In this document: one piece after another, positions 36,866-48,057 of the stretch
Numbering within the stretch: position 1 is the first letter of the stretch
Layout: each line of letters starts with the position of its first letter
Assembly (NCBI RefSeq): GCF_000423025.1
Contig: NZ_AUHE01000003.1
Span: forward strand, 240,005-304,004
Source of the DNA: Gordonia shandongensis DSM 45094
GTDB taxonomy: Bacteria > Actinomycetota > Actinomycetes > Mycobacteriales > Mycobacteriaceae
Length of the DNA stretch: 64,000 nucleotides
Direction of reading: 5' to 3'
Program-made: the position numbers and the translations under genes
The notes under the pieces: generated by a model
Told to the model about the DNA's origin: nothing
The model's input: only the letters and a program-made list of their open reading frames with translations
Database searches by the model: none

Positions 36866-37291
36866 ATGATCATCGTCACCACGAATGAGCTGCCCGGCTA
36901 CCGGATCGAGCACACGTTCGGAGAATGCTTCGGCCTCACGGTCCGATCCCGTCACATCGGCTCCAACATCGGCGCCGGACTCAAGTCCATCGCCGGTGGC
37001 GAACTCCGCGGCATCACCACGCTGCTGCAGGAGGCCCGCCAGGAGGCGCTGGGCCGCCTGGCCGCCGAGGCGCAGGCGAAGGGCGCCAACGCGGTGGTCG
37101 CCTTCCGCTTCGAGACGAATGAGTACGCCGGTTCCGGGGGTGTGGAGGTGTGCGCATACGGCACGGCCGTGGGCGCCCGTCCCGTCGAGGGGCCCGCCGG
37201 TCACGTCGCTCCACCGCCCCAGCCGCCCCAAACACCGCAGTCGCCCCAGACACCCCAGTCGCCGCAGGCACCCCAGCCGCCGCAGTTCTGA
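36866..37291 (+). CDS. YbjQ/UPF0145 family protein with Pro-Gln-rich tail
   Basis: 141 residues from the ATG at 36866. Residues 1-105 match the YbjQ fold, a pentameric ring in known structures: [34 protein letters not shown], then the helix [32 protein letters not shown] and the closing strand [10 protein letters not shown]. The last 30 residues are a PPQ/TPQ/SPQ repeat, likely disordered. Biochemical role unknown; heavy-metal binding was proposed for the family. The next gene starts five bases later. Confidence 0.83.
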   Translation: MIIVTTNELPGYRIEHTFGECFGLTVRSRHIGSNIGAGLKSIAGGELRGITTLLQEARQEALGRLAAEAQAKGANAVVAFRFETNEYAGSGGVEVCAYGTAVGARPVEGPAGHVAPPPQPPQTPQSPQTPQSPQAPQPPQF

Positions 37292-37295
37292 CGCT

Positions 37296-37970
37296 GTGTC
37301 GTACCTGCTGCGCGTACTGCTTCAGGACCGACCCGGCAGCCTCGGGATGCTCGCGATGCAACTCGGTGAGATCGGAGCCGACATCCGTTCGCTGGAGGTG
37401 ATCGAACGCGGTGACGGCTTCGCGGTCGACGACATCGTCGTCGACCTGCCGCCGGGAGCGCTGCCGGACACGTTGATCACGGCTGCCGAGACGGTCACCG
37501 GTGTCCGCGTCGACTCGCTGCGGCCGCACACCGGCGTGCTGGACACCCATCAGGAACTCGAGCTCATCGATCTTGTCGCGACCGGCGGGAAGCGGGGACT
37601 GCAGTTGCTGGTGGACTACGCACCGCGCGTCCTGCACGTGTCGTGGGCCTCGGTCATCGCCCGTCCCGGCTCGGACGTGGTGCGGCTGTACGGGAGCTCC
37701 GGTAGTCCCGAGACGCCCTTGACGGCCGCGCCGTGGCTCCCGCTCGAGCGGGCGCTTCGGCTCGACGGCGACGCCGACTGGGTGCCGGAGGCCTGGCGGG
37801 ACATGGACACCAGGCTCGCCGTCGCACCCCTGGGATCGCACGGGCAGACACTGCTGCTCGGCCGCATCGGCGGACCGGACTTCCGCCCGTCCGAGATCGC
37901 CCGGCTCGGCTATCTGACCGGAATCATCGGCTCGGTGCTCCCCCGCGGCGGCACGACCGCCCCCTCCTGA
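37296..37970 (+). CDS. ACT-domain protein (Rv3013-like)
   Basis: 224 residues from a GTG. An N-terminal ACT domain (VSYLLRVLLQDRPGSLGMLAMQLGEIGADIRSLEVIERG) is followed by a second region with ELELIDLVATGGKRGLQLLVDYAPRVLHVSWASVIAR and a GAF-like C-terminal half ending in RLGYLTGIIGSVL. ACT domains usually bind amino acids or other small ligands. No enzymatic domain is present, so a regulatory role is likely. Same position as Rv3013 between gatC and ligA. Convergent with ligA. Confidence 0.8.
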   Translation: MSYLLRVLLQDRPGSLGMLAMQLGEIGADIRSLEVIERGDGFAVDDIVVDLPPGALPDTLITAAETVTGVRVDSLRPHTGVLDTHQELELIDLVATGGKRGLQLLVDYAPRVLHVSWASVIARPGSDVVRLYGSSGSPETPLTAAPWLPLERALRLDGDADWVPEAWRDMDTRLAVAPLGSHGQTLLLGRIGGPDFRPSEIARLGYLTGIIGSVLPRGGTTAPS

Positions 37971-37989
37971 CCGGAGGCCTCGGGGGAGG

Positions 37990-40050
<2,061 letters not shown>

Positions 40051-40088
40051 GCCGAGCACCCCGACGGAGACCGCGTCGAGCAGTCCGG

Positions 40089-41102
40089 TCAGAGCCGCTC
40101 GGCCACCGTCGAACAGACACGCAGGACCAGCGCCGCCTGCGCGGGCGTCACGCCCGCCAGGCCGCACGCGGGCGCGACCGTCACCTGTCCGGTCAACACC
40201 GACCGCGGCAGGCCGATCCGATCGACGAGACCGGCGAGCCTGCCCGCCGCATCGTCGACGAGGGCGTCGGGTTCGCCGCGGGACGTGCCGGCGTCCACCG
40301 GGATCACCCCCGCGACCAGGACCCGCCCGGCATCCAGATACTCGCCGAGCGCATCGAGGTCCCGCCCGTCGCTGATCAGCGAGAGATCGACGCCCGCGAC
40401 CAGGTCGGGCAGCAGCCGCACCAGCTCCCACCGCGGGGCGGCGCACGAGTGCACGACGGTCGGTGCGCCGATGATCGCGGCCGTCGAGGCGAGGAGTTCG
40501 GCGACGTCGGGGGCGGGGACCGGCGCGATGGGATCCAGTCGCGTCAGCGGCGTCACCGCCCCGTCGAGGACCGACCCCACCGAGGGCTCGTCGAGCTGGA
40601 CGACCACCGACGCCCCGGTGCGTCGACGGACGTCGTCGACGTGATCGCGCAATCCGTACGCCAGCGACTCGGCGACGTCGCGGACCGCGCCGGCGTCGCG
40701 GACGATCCGGTGGCCGCCGCGGAGTTCGGCGTGCGCGGCGAACGTCCACGGACCGCAGGCCTGCACCTTGACCGCACGGCCGTCACCGGCCGCGCCGGCG
40801 CGCTCCCAGCGCTCCTCGAGGGCGTCCAGATCCCAGCGGAGCAGGTCGCGCGCCCGACGGGTCACCGAGGTGGGTCGCGCGGTGAGCCGATAGGCACGGT
40901 GGACGTGGTCGAGCGGGATGTCGATGAGCAGCGCGCCGGTGCGGCCGATGAGATCGGCGCCGACGCCGCGGGCGGGCAGTTCGGGCAGAAAGGCCAGTCC
41001 GGTCTCGCCGGCCATGACGGCGACCGCCTCGCGCGGGTCGGTGCCGGGCATCGACCCGATGCCCGTCCCCACACCGGCCGGCATCGAGCTCGTCGGGGTC
41101 AT
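40089..41102 (-). CDS. Cobalamin-independent methionine synthase C-terminal-domain-like protein
   Basis: 337 residues from the ATG at 41102, which overlaps the mnmA stop (ATGA). It resembles only the C-terminal catalytic barrel of Met[16 protein letters not shown] at the N-terminus, [44 protein letters not shown] with the zinc-ligand-like His-x-Cys, and a late APACGLAG Cys. A free-standing MetE-C-like gene next to ligA is Rv3015c in M. tuberculosis. Whether it methylates homocysteine is unproven. Encoded with iscS and mnmA in one transcription unit. Confidence 0.8.
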   Translation of the reverse strand: MTPTSSMPAGVGTGIGSMPGTDPREAVAVMAGETGLAFLPELPARGVGADLIGRTGALLIDIPLDHVHRAYRLTARPTSVTRRARDLLRWDLDALEERWERAGAAGDGRAVKVQACGPWTFAAHAELRGGHRIVRDAGAVRDVAESLAYGLRDHVDDVRRRTGASVVVQLDEPSVGSVLDGAVTPLTRLDPIAPVPAPDVAELLASTAAIIGAPTVVHSCAAPRWELVRLLPDLVAGVDLSLISDGRDLDALGEYLDAGRVLVAGVIPVDAGTSRGEPDALVDDAAGRLAGLVDRIGLPRSVLTGQVTVAPACGLAGVTPAQAALVLRVCSTVAERL

Positions 41103-42202
41103 TCCGTGCCGGTCCCCGACCCGGTGATCCGACCGCACCCGACGACCAGGTCGCCGCGGTCCGCGTCGGGCCGGTACAGCACGGCGGCCTGTCCGCGGGC
41201 GACGCCGCGCAGCGGCTCCCGCAGATCGATCCGCATCCCGGGACCGTCGGGGAGGTCCACCGGGGCGGCGACGGCGGTCGCCAGGCCGCCGTGTGCGCGC
41301 ACCTGGACGACGCATTCGACGGGTCCCTCCGGGGTCTGCCCCGAGGTCCACACGGCACGGCCCGCGGTGATCGACCAGACGTCGAGTTCGTCGGCGCCGC
41401 CGACCGTGACCGTCCCGCTGTCCGGATCGATGCCCGTCACGTAGCGGGGGCTGCCGTCGGGCGCGGGAGCGTCGATCCCCAAGCCCTTGCGCTGACCGAT
41501 CGTGAATCCGTGCACACCGTCGTGTTCGGCGAGCGTGTCGCCGGTCGAGGAGTCGACCACCGCACCCGGGCGGACGCCGATCCGCGCGCCGAGGAATGCC
41601 CGAGTGTCGCCGGTCGGGATGAAGCAGATGTCGTGCGAGTCCGGTTTGTCGGCCACTGCCAGCCCTCGGACCTGCGCCTCCCGCCGGATCTCCGGCTTCG
41701 GGGTGTCGCCGATCGGGAACATCGCCCGCGACAGCTGGCGGTGATCGAGGACGGCCAGAACGTACGACTGGTCTTTGTCGGCGTCGACGGCGCGCCGGAG
41801 CTCACCCTCGTGCAGCCGCGCATAGTGACCCGTCGCCAGGGCGTCGAAGCCCAGGGCGACGGCCCGCTCGGCGAGCGCCGAGAACTTGATCTTCTCGTTG
41901 CACGTCAGACAGGGGTTGGGCGTCTGTCCCGCAGCATATGCGGCGACGAACTCGTCGATCACGTCTTCCTTGAAGCGGTCGGCGAAGTCCCACACGTAGA
42001 ACGGGATCCCGAGCAGGTCGGCGGCACGCCGCGCATCGTCGGCGTCCTCGCGCGAACAGCACCCGCGCGACCCCGTCCGCAGTGCGCCCGGCGCCGTCGA
42101 GAGCGCCAGGTGGACGCCCACCACGTCGTGCCCGGCCTCGACGGCGCGCGCCGCCGCGACCGCCGAGTCGACTCCACCGCTCATCGCAGCCAGAACTCGC
42201 AT
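41099..42202 (-). CDS. mnmA: tRNA-specific 2-thiouridylase
   Basis: 367 residues from the ATG at 42202, overlapping the iscS stop by one base (TGATG). It makes 2-thiouridine at wobble position 34 of tRNA-Lys, -Glu and -Gln. The PP-loop is [10 protein letters not shown]; the catalytic cysteines are C101 in [12 protein letters not shown] and C193 in SHDICFIP. Where the E. coli enzyme has Asp99, this protein has Cys98. [11 protein letters not shown] belongs to the C-terminal part. Sulfur would come from the adjacent IscS. Confidence 0.95.
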   Translation of the reverse strand: MRVLAAMSGGVDSAVAAARAVEAGHDVVGVHLALSTAPGALRTGSRGCCSREDADDARRAADLLGIPFYVWDFADRFKEDVIDEFVAAYAAGQTPNPCLTCNEKIKFSALAERAVALGFDALATGHYARLHEGELRRAVDADKDQSYVLAVLDHRQLSRAMFPIGDTPKPEIRREAQVRGLAVADKPDSHDICFIPTGDTRAFLGARIGVRPGAVVDSSTGDTLAEHDGVHGFTIGQRKGLGIDAPAPDGSPRYVTGIDPDSGTVTVGGADELDVWSITAGRAVWTSGQTPEGPVECVVQVRAHGGLATAVAAPVDLPDGPGMRIDLREPLRGVARGQAAVLYRPDADRGDLVVGCGRITGSGTGTE

Positions 42203-43431
42203 CAGAGTGTTCCTCCCGACGCCGCGCCGGCACCCGACAGCATGCCCGCGGCCCGCGCCCGCAGGACCACGTCGCCGATGACGTCGGCCACGACGTCCAC
42301 GTCGTCGTCGTCGTTGTCGGGCGCGAGCGAGAACCGCAGTGACCCCCGCGCCGTCTGTGTGTCCAGTCCCATCGCCAGCAGCACGTGGCTGGCGGCCGCC
42401 ACACCGGCGGTGCACGCCGATCCGGTGGAGCATTCGACGCCCTTCGCGTCGAGGAGCATCAGCAGCGAGTCCCCCTCGCAGCCGGCGATCGACACGTGCA
42501 CGATCCCCGGCAGGGCCCGCAGTCCGCCGTCGGCGGCGCCGAGCGCGCCGTTGACGGTCACCCCGTCGATTCCCCGCAGGATTCCGGCGAGGCGGTCGCG
42601 CAGCGCCGAGACGCGGGCGGTGTGGTCGTCCGCGTGTGCCACGGCGACGCGCAGCGCCGCCGCCATCGCCGCGATCCCGGCCACGTCCTGGGTCCCCGAG
42701 CGCACATCCCGTTCGTGGCCCCCGCCGTGCAGCAGGGGAACGCAGGTCACATCGCGGCGCAGGATCAGCGCGCCGACGCCCTGGGGTCCGCCGAACTTGT
42801 GGGCCGCAACGCTCATCGCCGACAGGCCGCTGCTCGCGAAGTCGACCGCCAGGTGACCGGCGGCGGCCACCGCGTCGGAGTGCAGAGGCACACCGGCCGC
42901 CTCGCACACGCGGGCGATCTCCTCGATCGGCTGGACGGTCCCGACCTCGTTGTTCGCCCACATCACCGAGACGAGGGCCACCCGACCCTCGTGCGCGGCG
43001 AGTGCGTCACGCACCGTCTCCGGATGCACGGCACCGGCGGCGTCGACGGGCAGGACCACCAGCTCGGCCCCGGCGTCGTCGGCCAGCCACTGCGCCGGGT
43101 CGAGGACGGCGTGGTGCTCCACAGCCGAGATCAGGATCGTCCGGCGGCGCGGATCCTCGCGGCGACGGGCGGCGTAGATCCCCTTGAGCGCGAGGTTGTC
43201 GGCCTCCGTGCCCCCGGCGGTGACGATCACCTCCGAGGGACGTGCCCCCAGGTCACGGGCGATCGATTCGCGCGACTCCTCGAGGATCCGGCGGGCGCGA
43301 CGACCCGCTCCGTGCAGTGACGACGGATTGCCTGCGCGACTGAACGCCTCGGACATCGCCGCTGCGGCCTCGGGGACCAGAGCGGTGGAGGCGGCATTGT
43401 CGAGATAGACGGGCGGGCGCGGTACAGACAT
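42202..43431 (-). CDS. iscS: Cysteine desulfurase, IscS/NifS family
   Basis: 409 residues. PLP enzyme that removes sulfur from cysteine for tRNA thiolation and Fe-S clusters. [20 protein letters not shown] starts the domain; [20 protein letters not shown] and the PLP Lys212 in [10 protein letters not shown] follow. The persulfide-forming Cys340 is in STGSACTAG, a short active-site loop, which indicates group I or IscS-like. First gene of an iscS-mnmA-metE-like unit; TATCCT (43441-43446) is a possible -10 nine bases upstream of the ATG. No iscU lies nearby, as in mycobacteria. Confidence 0.95.
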   Translation of the reverse strand: MSVPRPPVYLDNAASTALVPEAAAAMSEAFSRAGNPSSLHGAGRRARRILEESRESIARDLGARPSEVIVTAGGTEADNLALKGIYAARRREDPRRRTILISAVEHHAVLDPAQWLADDAGAELVVLPVDAAGAVHPETVRDALAAHEGRVALVSVMWANNEVGTVQPIEEIARVCEAAGVPLHSDAVAAAGHLAVDFASSGLSAMSVAAHKFGGPQGVGALILRRDVTCVPLLHGGGHERDVRSGTQDVAGIAAMAAALRVAVAHADDHTARVSALRDRLAGILRGIDGVTVNGALGAADGGLRALPGIVHVSIAGCEGDSLLMLLDAKGVECSTGSACTAGVAAASHVLLAMGLDTQTARGSLRFSLAPDNDDDDVDVVADVIGDVVLRARAAGMLSGAGAASGGTL

Positions 43432-43484
43432 GACTCAACCAGGATAGACGTGCGCGCCCCGGTCGTCCCAGTCGAGGACCTCCC

Positions 43485-44348
43485 TCACACGGGCACGGTG
43501 ACGGATCGCGGCGTCAGCGCGACCGGGATCTCCGAACGGACCTCGCCGGCGTCGACCGGTGCGATCAGGTGTTGGGCCGCCGCCGCCACCTCGGACCGGT
43601 CGCCGGCGGGGAGCTGCATGTCGAACACCGTGACGGTGATCGACAGGCCGCGGGTCCGGACGATCCGGCGCAGCGTCGTGCCGACGGTGTCCTCACCGAG
43701 GAATCCCGGCATGGTGGTGCGGCCGCCGTCGTCGGTGTACGCCAGCCGCACCGGGAGGACGGGGACGCCGGCGTCGATCGCGGCCTGGAAGAACGCCGGC
43801 CGGAACCGCCCCGAAGCCGTCCCGCACCAGGTGGTCCCCTCGGGGAACACGGCCACGGGCCGGCCGGTGTCGAGCAGCGCCGCCACCCGGTCGACGATCG
43901 GCCGGAGGCGCCGCAGATCGCCCCGATGGTGCGGCAGCACGCCGAACAGTCGGGAGACGACCCCGAACCCGGCCATCTGAACGACCTCGCGTTTGGCGAC
44001 GAAACGCGCCGGATGGACGCACGCCAGAGCGACGATGTCGAGGAACGACACGTGGTTGGCGACCATCAGCGCTCCCCGGATCCGCCGCGCCGAGGCGGGA
44101 CGCCGATCGTCGACCTCCAACGACACCCCCATCAGGCGCAACGCCGCCCGCGCGCCGCCCCGCCAGTAGCCGTGGCGCGCCGGACGCGGCAGCGCCACGG
44201 TCGCGAGTCCGACGACGACGATGAGCGTGCCCAGCGTCAGCAGCACCGTGAGTCGAGCCGCCGCCCGCAGCCGCGAGACCGGCTCGGCGGCGGTGTGCAC
44301 GCAATGCGTCCCGCACGGGCTCGTCGGCATCCATGCGCCGGCGTGCAT
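43485..44348 (-). CDS. 1-acyl-glycerol-phosphate acyltransferase family protein (PlsC/OlsA-like)
   Basis: 287 residues if the ATG at 44348 is used, seven bases after the upstream gene; later starts are possible because the first 25 residues are not family-like. One membrane segment (about 33-53), then the PlsC domain: motif I NHVSFLD with the HX4D pair, motif II FVAKREVV, motif III FPEGTTWCG and motif IV VPVLPVRLAY. Transfers an acyl chain to a lysolipid hydroxyl. It directly follows an acyl-ACP-dependent GNAT-like acyltransferase gene, the OlsB-OlsA arrangement of ornithine-lipid synthesis; it matches Rv3026c by position. Substrate is inferred, not shown. Confidence 0.83.
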   Translation of the reverse strand: MHAGAWMPTSPCGTHCVHTAAEPVSRLRAAARLTVLLTLGTLIVVVGLATVALPRPARHGYWRGGARAALRLMGVSLEVDDRRPASARRIRGALMVANHVSFLDIVALACVHPARFVAKREVVQMAGFGVVSRLFGVLPHHRGDLRRLRPIVDRVAALLDTGRPVAVFPEGTTWCGTASGRFRPAFFQAAIDAGVPVLPVRLAYTDDGGRTTMPGFLGEDTVGTTLRRIVRTRGLSITVTVFDMQLPAGDRSEVAAAAQHLIAPVDAGEVRSEIPVALTPRSVTVPV

Positions 44349-44355
44349 CGTCGCC

Positions 44356-45174
44356 CTACCCCCGATCCGAGCCGAGCCGGGTCATGGCGCCGCGGAGGCG
44401 TTCGGTGTACCGCCGGTCGCCCTGGTGGCGGTCGAGGACCGTGAGGAAGTCGCCGACGTCGAAGATCTCGTCGAAGGCCGGCTCACCGCAGACCCGCGCA
44501 CCGAGCCGCACATACCCCCGCAACAGCGCGGGCAGGCGGATGGCGGTCGGCGGATCCAACTCGTCGAGCGACCGCCCGTCGACGCGGACGTGCCGGTGGG
44601 GATACACCTGCCACGCTCCCCGATGCCGGTCGCGGGCCAGGTCGCGGATCCCGCGCAGGGCGCGCCCGCGACCGAGCTCCGAGTCGAGCGGCACCGACAC
44701 GCACCCCATCAGGTAGCGGTACCCGCCCTCCTCCAGGTAGTTCAGGACGGCCGCCCACAGCATCGCCGTCACCGACCCGCTGCGATGCTCCGGTGCCACC
44801 ACGGCGCGGCCCATCTCCACCGTCTCGCCGCGGATCTCCAGGAGCTCGTCGAGGTCGAACTCGCCCGCGGAGTACCAGCCGCCCGCCGCGATCGCGCGCG
44901 GCGGCGGCAGAACGCGGGCGCAGCCCACCAGGGCTCCGGTGGGAAGGTGTCGGACCAGCATGTGCTCGCAGTGATCGTCGAAGGCGTCGGCGTCGCGGCC
45001 CGTCGCAGCGTCGCCGATGGCGTCCGAGTACCCGGGCTCTGCGGTGAAGACGTCGTAGCGGAGCTTCTGCGCCGCATCGATGTCGGCGGGATCCTCCGAG
45101 ACGAGGACCTGGTAGTCGCCGCCGGCCAGGACCGGACGGGCGCGGCGGGTGGGTGAGACCTGAATCGCTGTCAT
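44356..45174 (-). CDS. GNAT-fold N-acyltransferase, OlsB/hemolysin-like (Rv3027c-like)
   Basis: 272 residues from the ATG at 45174 (MTAIQVSPTRRARP). The fold of autoinducer-synthase/OlsB-type acyltransferases is seen in YQVLVSEDPADIDAAQKLRYDVFTAEPGY near the start, DAFDDHCEHMLVRHLPTGALVGCARVLPP, and ETVEMGRAVVAPEHRSGSVTAMLWAAVL with the conserved E-R pair. Family members acylate amino groups such as that of ornithine with acyl-ACP. With the next gene (PlsC-like) it could make an acyloxyacyl aminolipid. What mycobacterial homologues acylate is not something I can confirm. Confidence 0.75.
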   Translation of the reverse strand: MTAIQVSPTRRARPVLAGGDYQVLVSEDPADIDAAQKLRYDVFTAEPGYSDAIGDAATGRDADAFDDHCEHMLVRHLPTGALVGCARVLPPPRAIAAGGWYSAGEFDLDELLEIRGETVEMGRAVVAPEHRSGSVTAMLWAAVLNYLEEGGYRYLMGCVSVPLDSELGRGRALRGIRDLARDRHRGAWQVYPHRHVRVDGRSLDELDPPTAIRLPALLRGYVRLGARVCGEPAFDEIFDVGDFLTVLDRHQGDRRYTERLRGAMTRLGSDRG

Positions 45175-45254
45175 GCCCCGAAGTACAGGCGAGGAATCTA
45201 TCGCCGCGGGCACCGCGACGTGACGACGCCGGACACGCTCGGTGAACACCTGAT

Positions 45255-45297
45255 AAAAGACCCCGGCCCCGTCGCCGGTGGGCGACGGGGCCGGGGT
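45255..45297 (-). terminator. Intrinsic terminator of etfBA
   Basis: On the minus strand a perfect 17-bp GC stem (45260-45276 with 45281-45297, loop of four) is followed after one base by TTTT (45255-45258). It lies 22 bases beyond the etfA stop. Confidence 0.88.
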
Positions 45298-45318
45298 GGA
45301 TCGTCAGAGATCAGCGCA

Positions 45319-46272
45319 TCACTTGCGCTTCTTGATCTCCTCGGTCAGCTGCGGGGCGACGTTGAACAGGTCGCCCACCACGCCGTAGTCGCTGATCTCG
45401 AAGATCGGGGCCTCTTCGTCCTTGTTGACGGCCACGATGGTCTTCGAGGTCTGCATGCCGGCGCGGTGCTGGATGGCGCCCGAGATGCCGAGCGCGATGT
45501 ACAGCTGCGGCGACACGGTCTTGCCGGTCTGACCGACCTGGAACTGTCCCGGGTAGTACCCCGAGTCGACGGCCGCACGCGAAGCGCCCACGGCGCCGCC
45601 GAGTGCGTCGGCGAGCTCCTCGACCACCGAGAAGCTCTCGGCCGAACCGACACCGCGGCCACCGGAGACGACGACCGTCGCCTCGGTGAGCTCGGGGCGG
45701 TCGCCGCCGACGTTCGGCTCGAAACCGGTGACCGAGACGCCGCCCTCCTGAGCGGGGACCTCGACCTCGACGACCTCGCCGGCACCGGCCGACGGGGCGG
45801 CCTCGACGCCGCCCGGACGGACCGAGATCACCGGGGTGTCTCCGCCGGCCTGGGCGTCGACGGTGAAGGCGCCGCCGAAGATCGAGTGGACGCCTGCGCC
45901 GCCCTCCTTGACGTCGATGACGTCGGTCAGCAGTCCGGAGCCGAGGCGCACGGCCAATCGACCGGCGATCTCCTTGCCGTCGGCGGTGGCCGCGACGAGG
46001 ACGCCCGCGGCGCCCGCCGACTCGGCGACCGACGCGAGCACGTCGACCTTCGGGGTGATCAGGTACGACGCGACGTCATCGGATTCGGCGACGTAGATCT
46101 TCTCGGCGCCGGCCGCGGCCAGATCGCCGGTGACCGCCGATCCCTTGCCGGATGCGGCGACGACGACGGCAGACGGGCTGCCGAGGGTGCGTGCGGCGGT
46201 GATCAGCTCGCTGGTGACCTTCTTGAGTCCACCCTCGGCGTCCTGCTCGACGAGCACGAGTACTTCAGCCAT
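45319..46272 (-). CDS. etfA: Electron transfer flavoprotein alpha subunit
   Basis: 317 residues. Carries FAD and passes electrons from acyl-CoA dehydrogenases to the membrane. The C-terminal FAD domain shows [39 protein letters not shown] and the signature [21 protein letters not shown] with [19 protein letters not shown]. The N-terminal domain is typical but less conserved. 49 bases follow etfB; a strong terminator closes the operon. In M. tuberculosis EtfBA with the membrane protein EtfD is needed for fatty-acid and cholesterol oxidation. Confidence 0.97.
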   Translation of the reverse strand: MAEVLVLVEQDAEGGLKKVTSELITAARTLGSPSAVVVAASGKGSAVTGDLAAAGAEKIYVAESDDVASYLITPKVDVLASVAESAGAAGVLVAATADGKEIAGRLAVRLGSGLLTDVIDVKEGGAGVHSIFGGAFTVDAQAGGDTPVISVRPGGVEAAPSAGAGEVVEVEVPAQEGGVSVTGFEPNVGGDRPELTEATVVVSGGRGVGSAESFSVVEELADALGGAVGASRAAVDSGYYPGQFQVGQTGKTVSPQLYIALGISGAIQHRAGMQTSKTIVAVNKDEEAPIFEISDYGVVGDLFNVAPQLTEEIKKRK

Positions 46273-46321
46273 GTTTTTCTCCTGAGTTCTTTGGTTTCGC
46301 CAGTTGAAGGGGACGCGAGAA

Positions 46322-47110
46322 TCAGATGATCTTCGCCGCGGCCAGGTACTCGGCCACCTTCGTGCCGCCGTCGCCCTCGTCGGTGACGCGCTCGCCCGCG
46401 GTCTTCTCGGCCTTCGGGGTCACGCCGGTCACGGTGCTGCCGGCATTCGCCAGTCCGACGGTGTCGGCCTCGACACCCAGGTCGGCGAGCGAAACGACGT
46501 TCACTTCCTTCTTCTTGGCGGCCATGATGCCCTTGAAGGACGGGAAGCGCGGCTCGTTGATCTTCTCGTTGACCGAGACGATCGCGGGCAGCGACGCCTC
46601 GACGGCGAAGATGCCGTCGTCGGTCTCGCGCTCGCCGCGCAGGGTCTGGCCGTCGACCTCCAGCTTGCGCAGGTGCGTCAGGTGCGGGAGCTCGAGGTAC
46701 TCGGCGATCATGGCCGGGACGGCGCCGGTGCGGCCGTCGGTGGCCTCGTTGCCGGCGATGACCATCTCGACGCCCTCGACGGTGCCGAGCGCCGATGCCA
46801 GGACGTACGCGGTCTGGACGGCGTCGCTGCCGTGCATCAGATCGTCCTGGATGTGGATGGCCTTGTCGGCGCCCATCGACAGCGCCTTGCGGATGGCGTC
46901 GGTCGCGCGGGCCGGGCCGGCGCACAGGACGGTGACCTCACCCTCCCCGGCGGCTTCCTTGATCTGCAGCGCTTCCTCGACGGCGCGCTCATTGATCTCG
47001 TCGAGCACTGCGTCGGCGGCTTCCCGGTCGAGCGTGAAGTCGCCATCGGCGAGCTTGCGCTCGGACCACGTGTCGGGAACCTGCTTGATCAGAACGACAA
47101 TATTCGTCAT
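46322..47110 (-). CDS. etfB: Electron transfer flavoprotein beta subunit
   Basis: 262 residues. Partner of EtfA; binds AMP and contacts the dehydrogenases. MTNIVVLIKQVPDTWSERKL, DEINERAVEEALQIKEAAGEGEVTVL, GADKAIHIQDDLMHGSD and VIAGNEATDGRTGAVPAMIAEYL match the family; VNEKINEPRFPSFKGIMAAKKK is the recognition-loop signature. AGGAGGT lies 12 bases upstream of the ATG. A 16-bp palindrome overlapping the -10 element suggests repression by a dyad-binding regulator. Confidence 0.97.
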   Translation of the reverse strand: MTNIVVLIKQVPDTWSERKLADGDFTLDREAADAVLDEINERAVEEALQIKEAAGEGEVTVLCAGPARATDAIRKALSMGADKAIHIQDDLMHGSDAVQTAYVLASALGTVEGVEMVIAGNEATDGRTGAVPAMIAEYLELPHLTHLRKLEVDGQTLRGERETDDGIFAVEASLPAIVSVNEKINEPRFPSFKGIMAAKKKEVNVVSLADLGVEADTVGLANAGSTVTGVTPKAEKTAGERVTDEGDGGTKVAEYLAAAKII

Positions 47111-47143
47111 GGGTCTACGTCGACCTCCTGCATCGGGTTCGGC

Positions 47144-47173
47144 AACTTACCGGCCGGTAAGGCCATGGGTCAT
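47144..47173 (-). promoter_or_regulatory. etfB promoter with palindromic operator
   Basis: The minus strand carries ATGACC (47168-47173), 18 bases, then TAAGTT (47144-47149) as -35 and -10. CTTACCGGCCGGTAAG (47146-47161) is a perfect 16-bp palindrome whose last bases are the first bases of the -10. TetR-type regulators of fatty-acid genes use dyads of this kind. A related dyad occupies the same place at the echA promoter. Confidence 0.65.
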
Positions 47174-47276
47174 TGTTCACTTTAGCGGGTGGGGCCGGCC
47201 CCGCGAACATGGCGCCTGTCACGTGGCCGACGCCGCAGCGCCCACCGCGGGGTACGGGTGCGCCGACCACGGGTAC

Positions 47277-47282
47277 TAAGGT
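47277..47282 (+). promoter_or_regulatory. -10 element for the methyltransferase-GH57-GT operon (leaderless)
   Basis: TAAGGT ends seven bases before the ATG at 47290. Confidence 0.5.
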
Positions 47283-47289
47283 CGGCACA

Positions 47290-48057
47290 ATGACAGAGCC
47301 CTCCGCCGACCAACTCGCCCTCACCGGCGAGCGGACCGTCCCCGGAATCCCCGCCGAGAACTACTGGTTCCGTCGCCACGAAATCGCCTACGCACACGTC
47401 CTCCCGCGTCTCGCGGATCTCGAGGTGCTGGAGGCCGGATCGGGCGAAGGCTACGGCGCCTCGATGATCGCCGCCCGCGCCCGATCGGTGACGTGCGTCG
47501 ACTACGACGAGAAGGCCGTCGAGCACACCCGCAAACGCTACCCCGAGCTGACCGTCCACCGCGGCAACCTCATCGACCTGCCCCTCGCGGACGGCTCGGT
47601 GGACGCGGTGGTCAACTTCCAGGTCATCGAACACCTCTGGGACCAGTCCGCATTCGTCGCCGAATGCCGTCGCGTCCTGCGGCCCGGCGGACTGCTGCTG
47701 ATGAGCACCCCCAACCGCATCACCTTCTCCCCCGGCCGCGACACCCCGCTCAACCCCTTCCACACCCGCGAGCTCAGCGCCGCCGAACTCACCGACCTGC
47801 TCACCGACGGCGGCGGATTCGAGGTGCGGGAGATGCTCGGCGTGTTCCACGGCGCGACCCTGACCGCGCTCGACGAGAAGTGGGGCGGATCGATCATCGA
47901 CGCGCAGATCGATCGCGCCGTGGCCGGCGCCCCCTGGCCCGACGCCCTGACCGCCGACGTCGCGGCCGTCGCCGCCGACGACTTCGACATCGTCTCGGCC
48001 GCCGAGTCGGACATCGACGCGAGCCTCGACCTGCTCGCCGTCGCCGTTCGCCGATGA
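47290..48057 (+). CDS. SAM-dependent methyltransferase (Rv3030-like)
   Basis: 255 residues from the ATG at 47290. Class I methyltransferase: motif I VLEAGSGEGYGASMIA, acidic loop VTCVDYDEKAVEHTRKRY, then GNLIDLPLADGSVDAVVNFQVIEHLWD and VLRPGGLLLMSTPNRITFSPGR. The N-terminal TGERTVPGIPAENYWFRRHEIAYA segment is typical of carbohydrate methyltransferases next to this locus. First gene of a coupled unit with GH57 and GT4 genes; the ATGA overlap with the next gene is exact. The homologous mycobacterial locus is assigned to 6-O-methylglucose lipopolysaccharide synthesis, so a glucan O-methyltransferase is the likely role. Confidence 0.85.
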   Translation: MTEPSADQLALTGERTVPGIPAENYWFRRHEIAYAHVLPRLADLEVLEAGSGEGYGASMIAARARSVTCVDYDEKAVEHTRKRYPELTVHRGNLIDLPLADGSVDAVVNFQVIEHLWDQSAFVAECRRVLRPGGLLLMSTPNRITFSPGRDTPLNPFHTRELSAAELTDLLTDGGGFEVREMLGVFHGATLTALDEKWGGSIIDAQIDRAVAGAPWPDALTADVAAVAADDFDIVSAAESDIDASLDLLAVAVRR

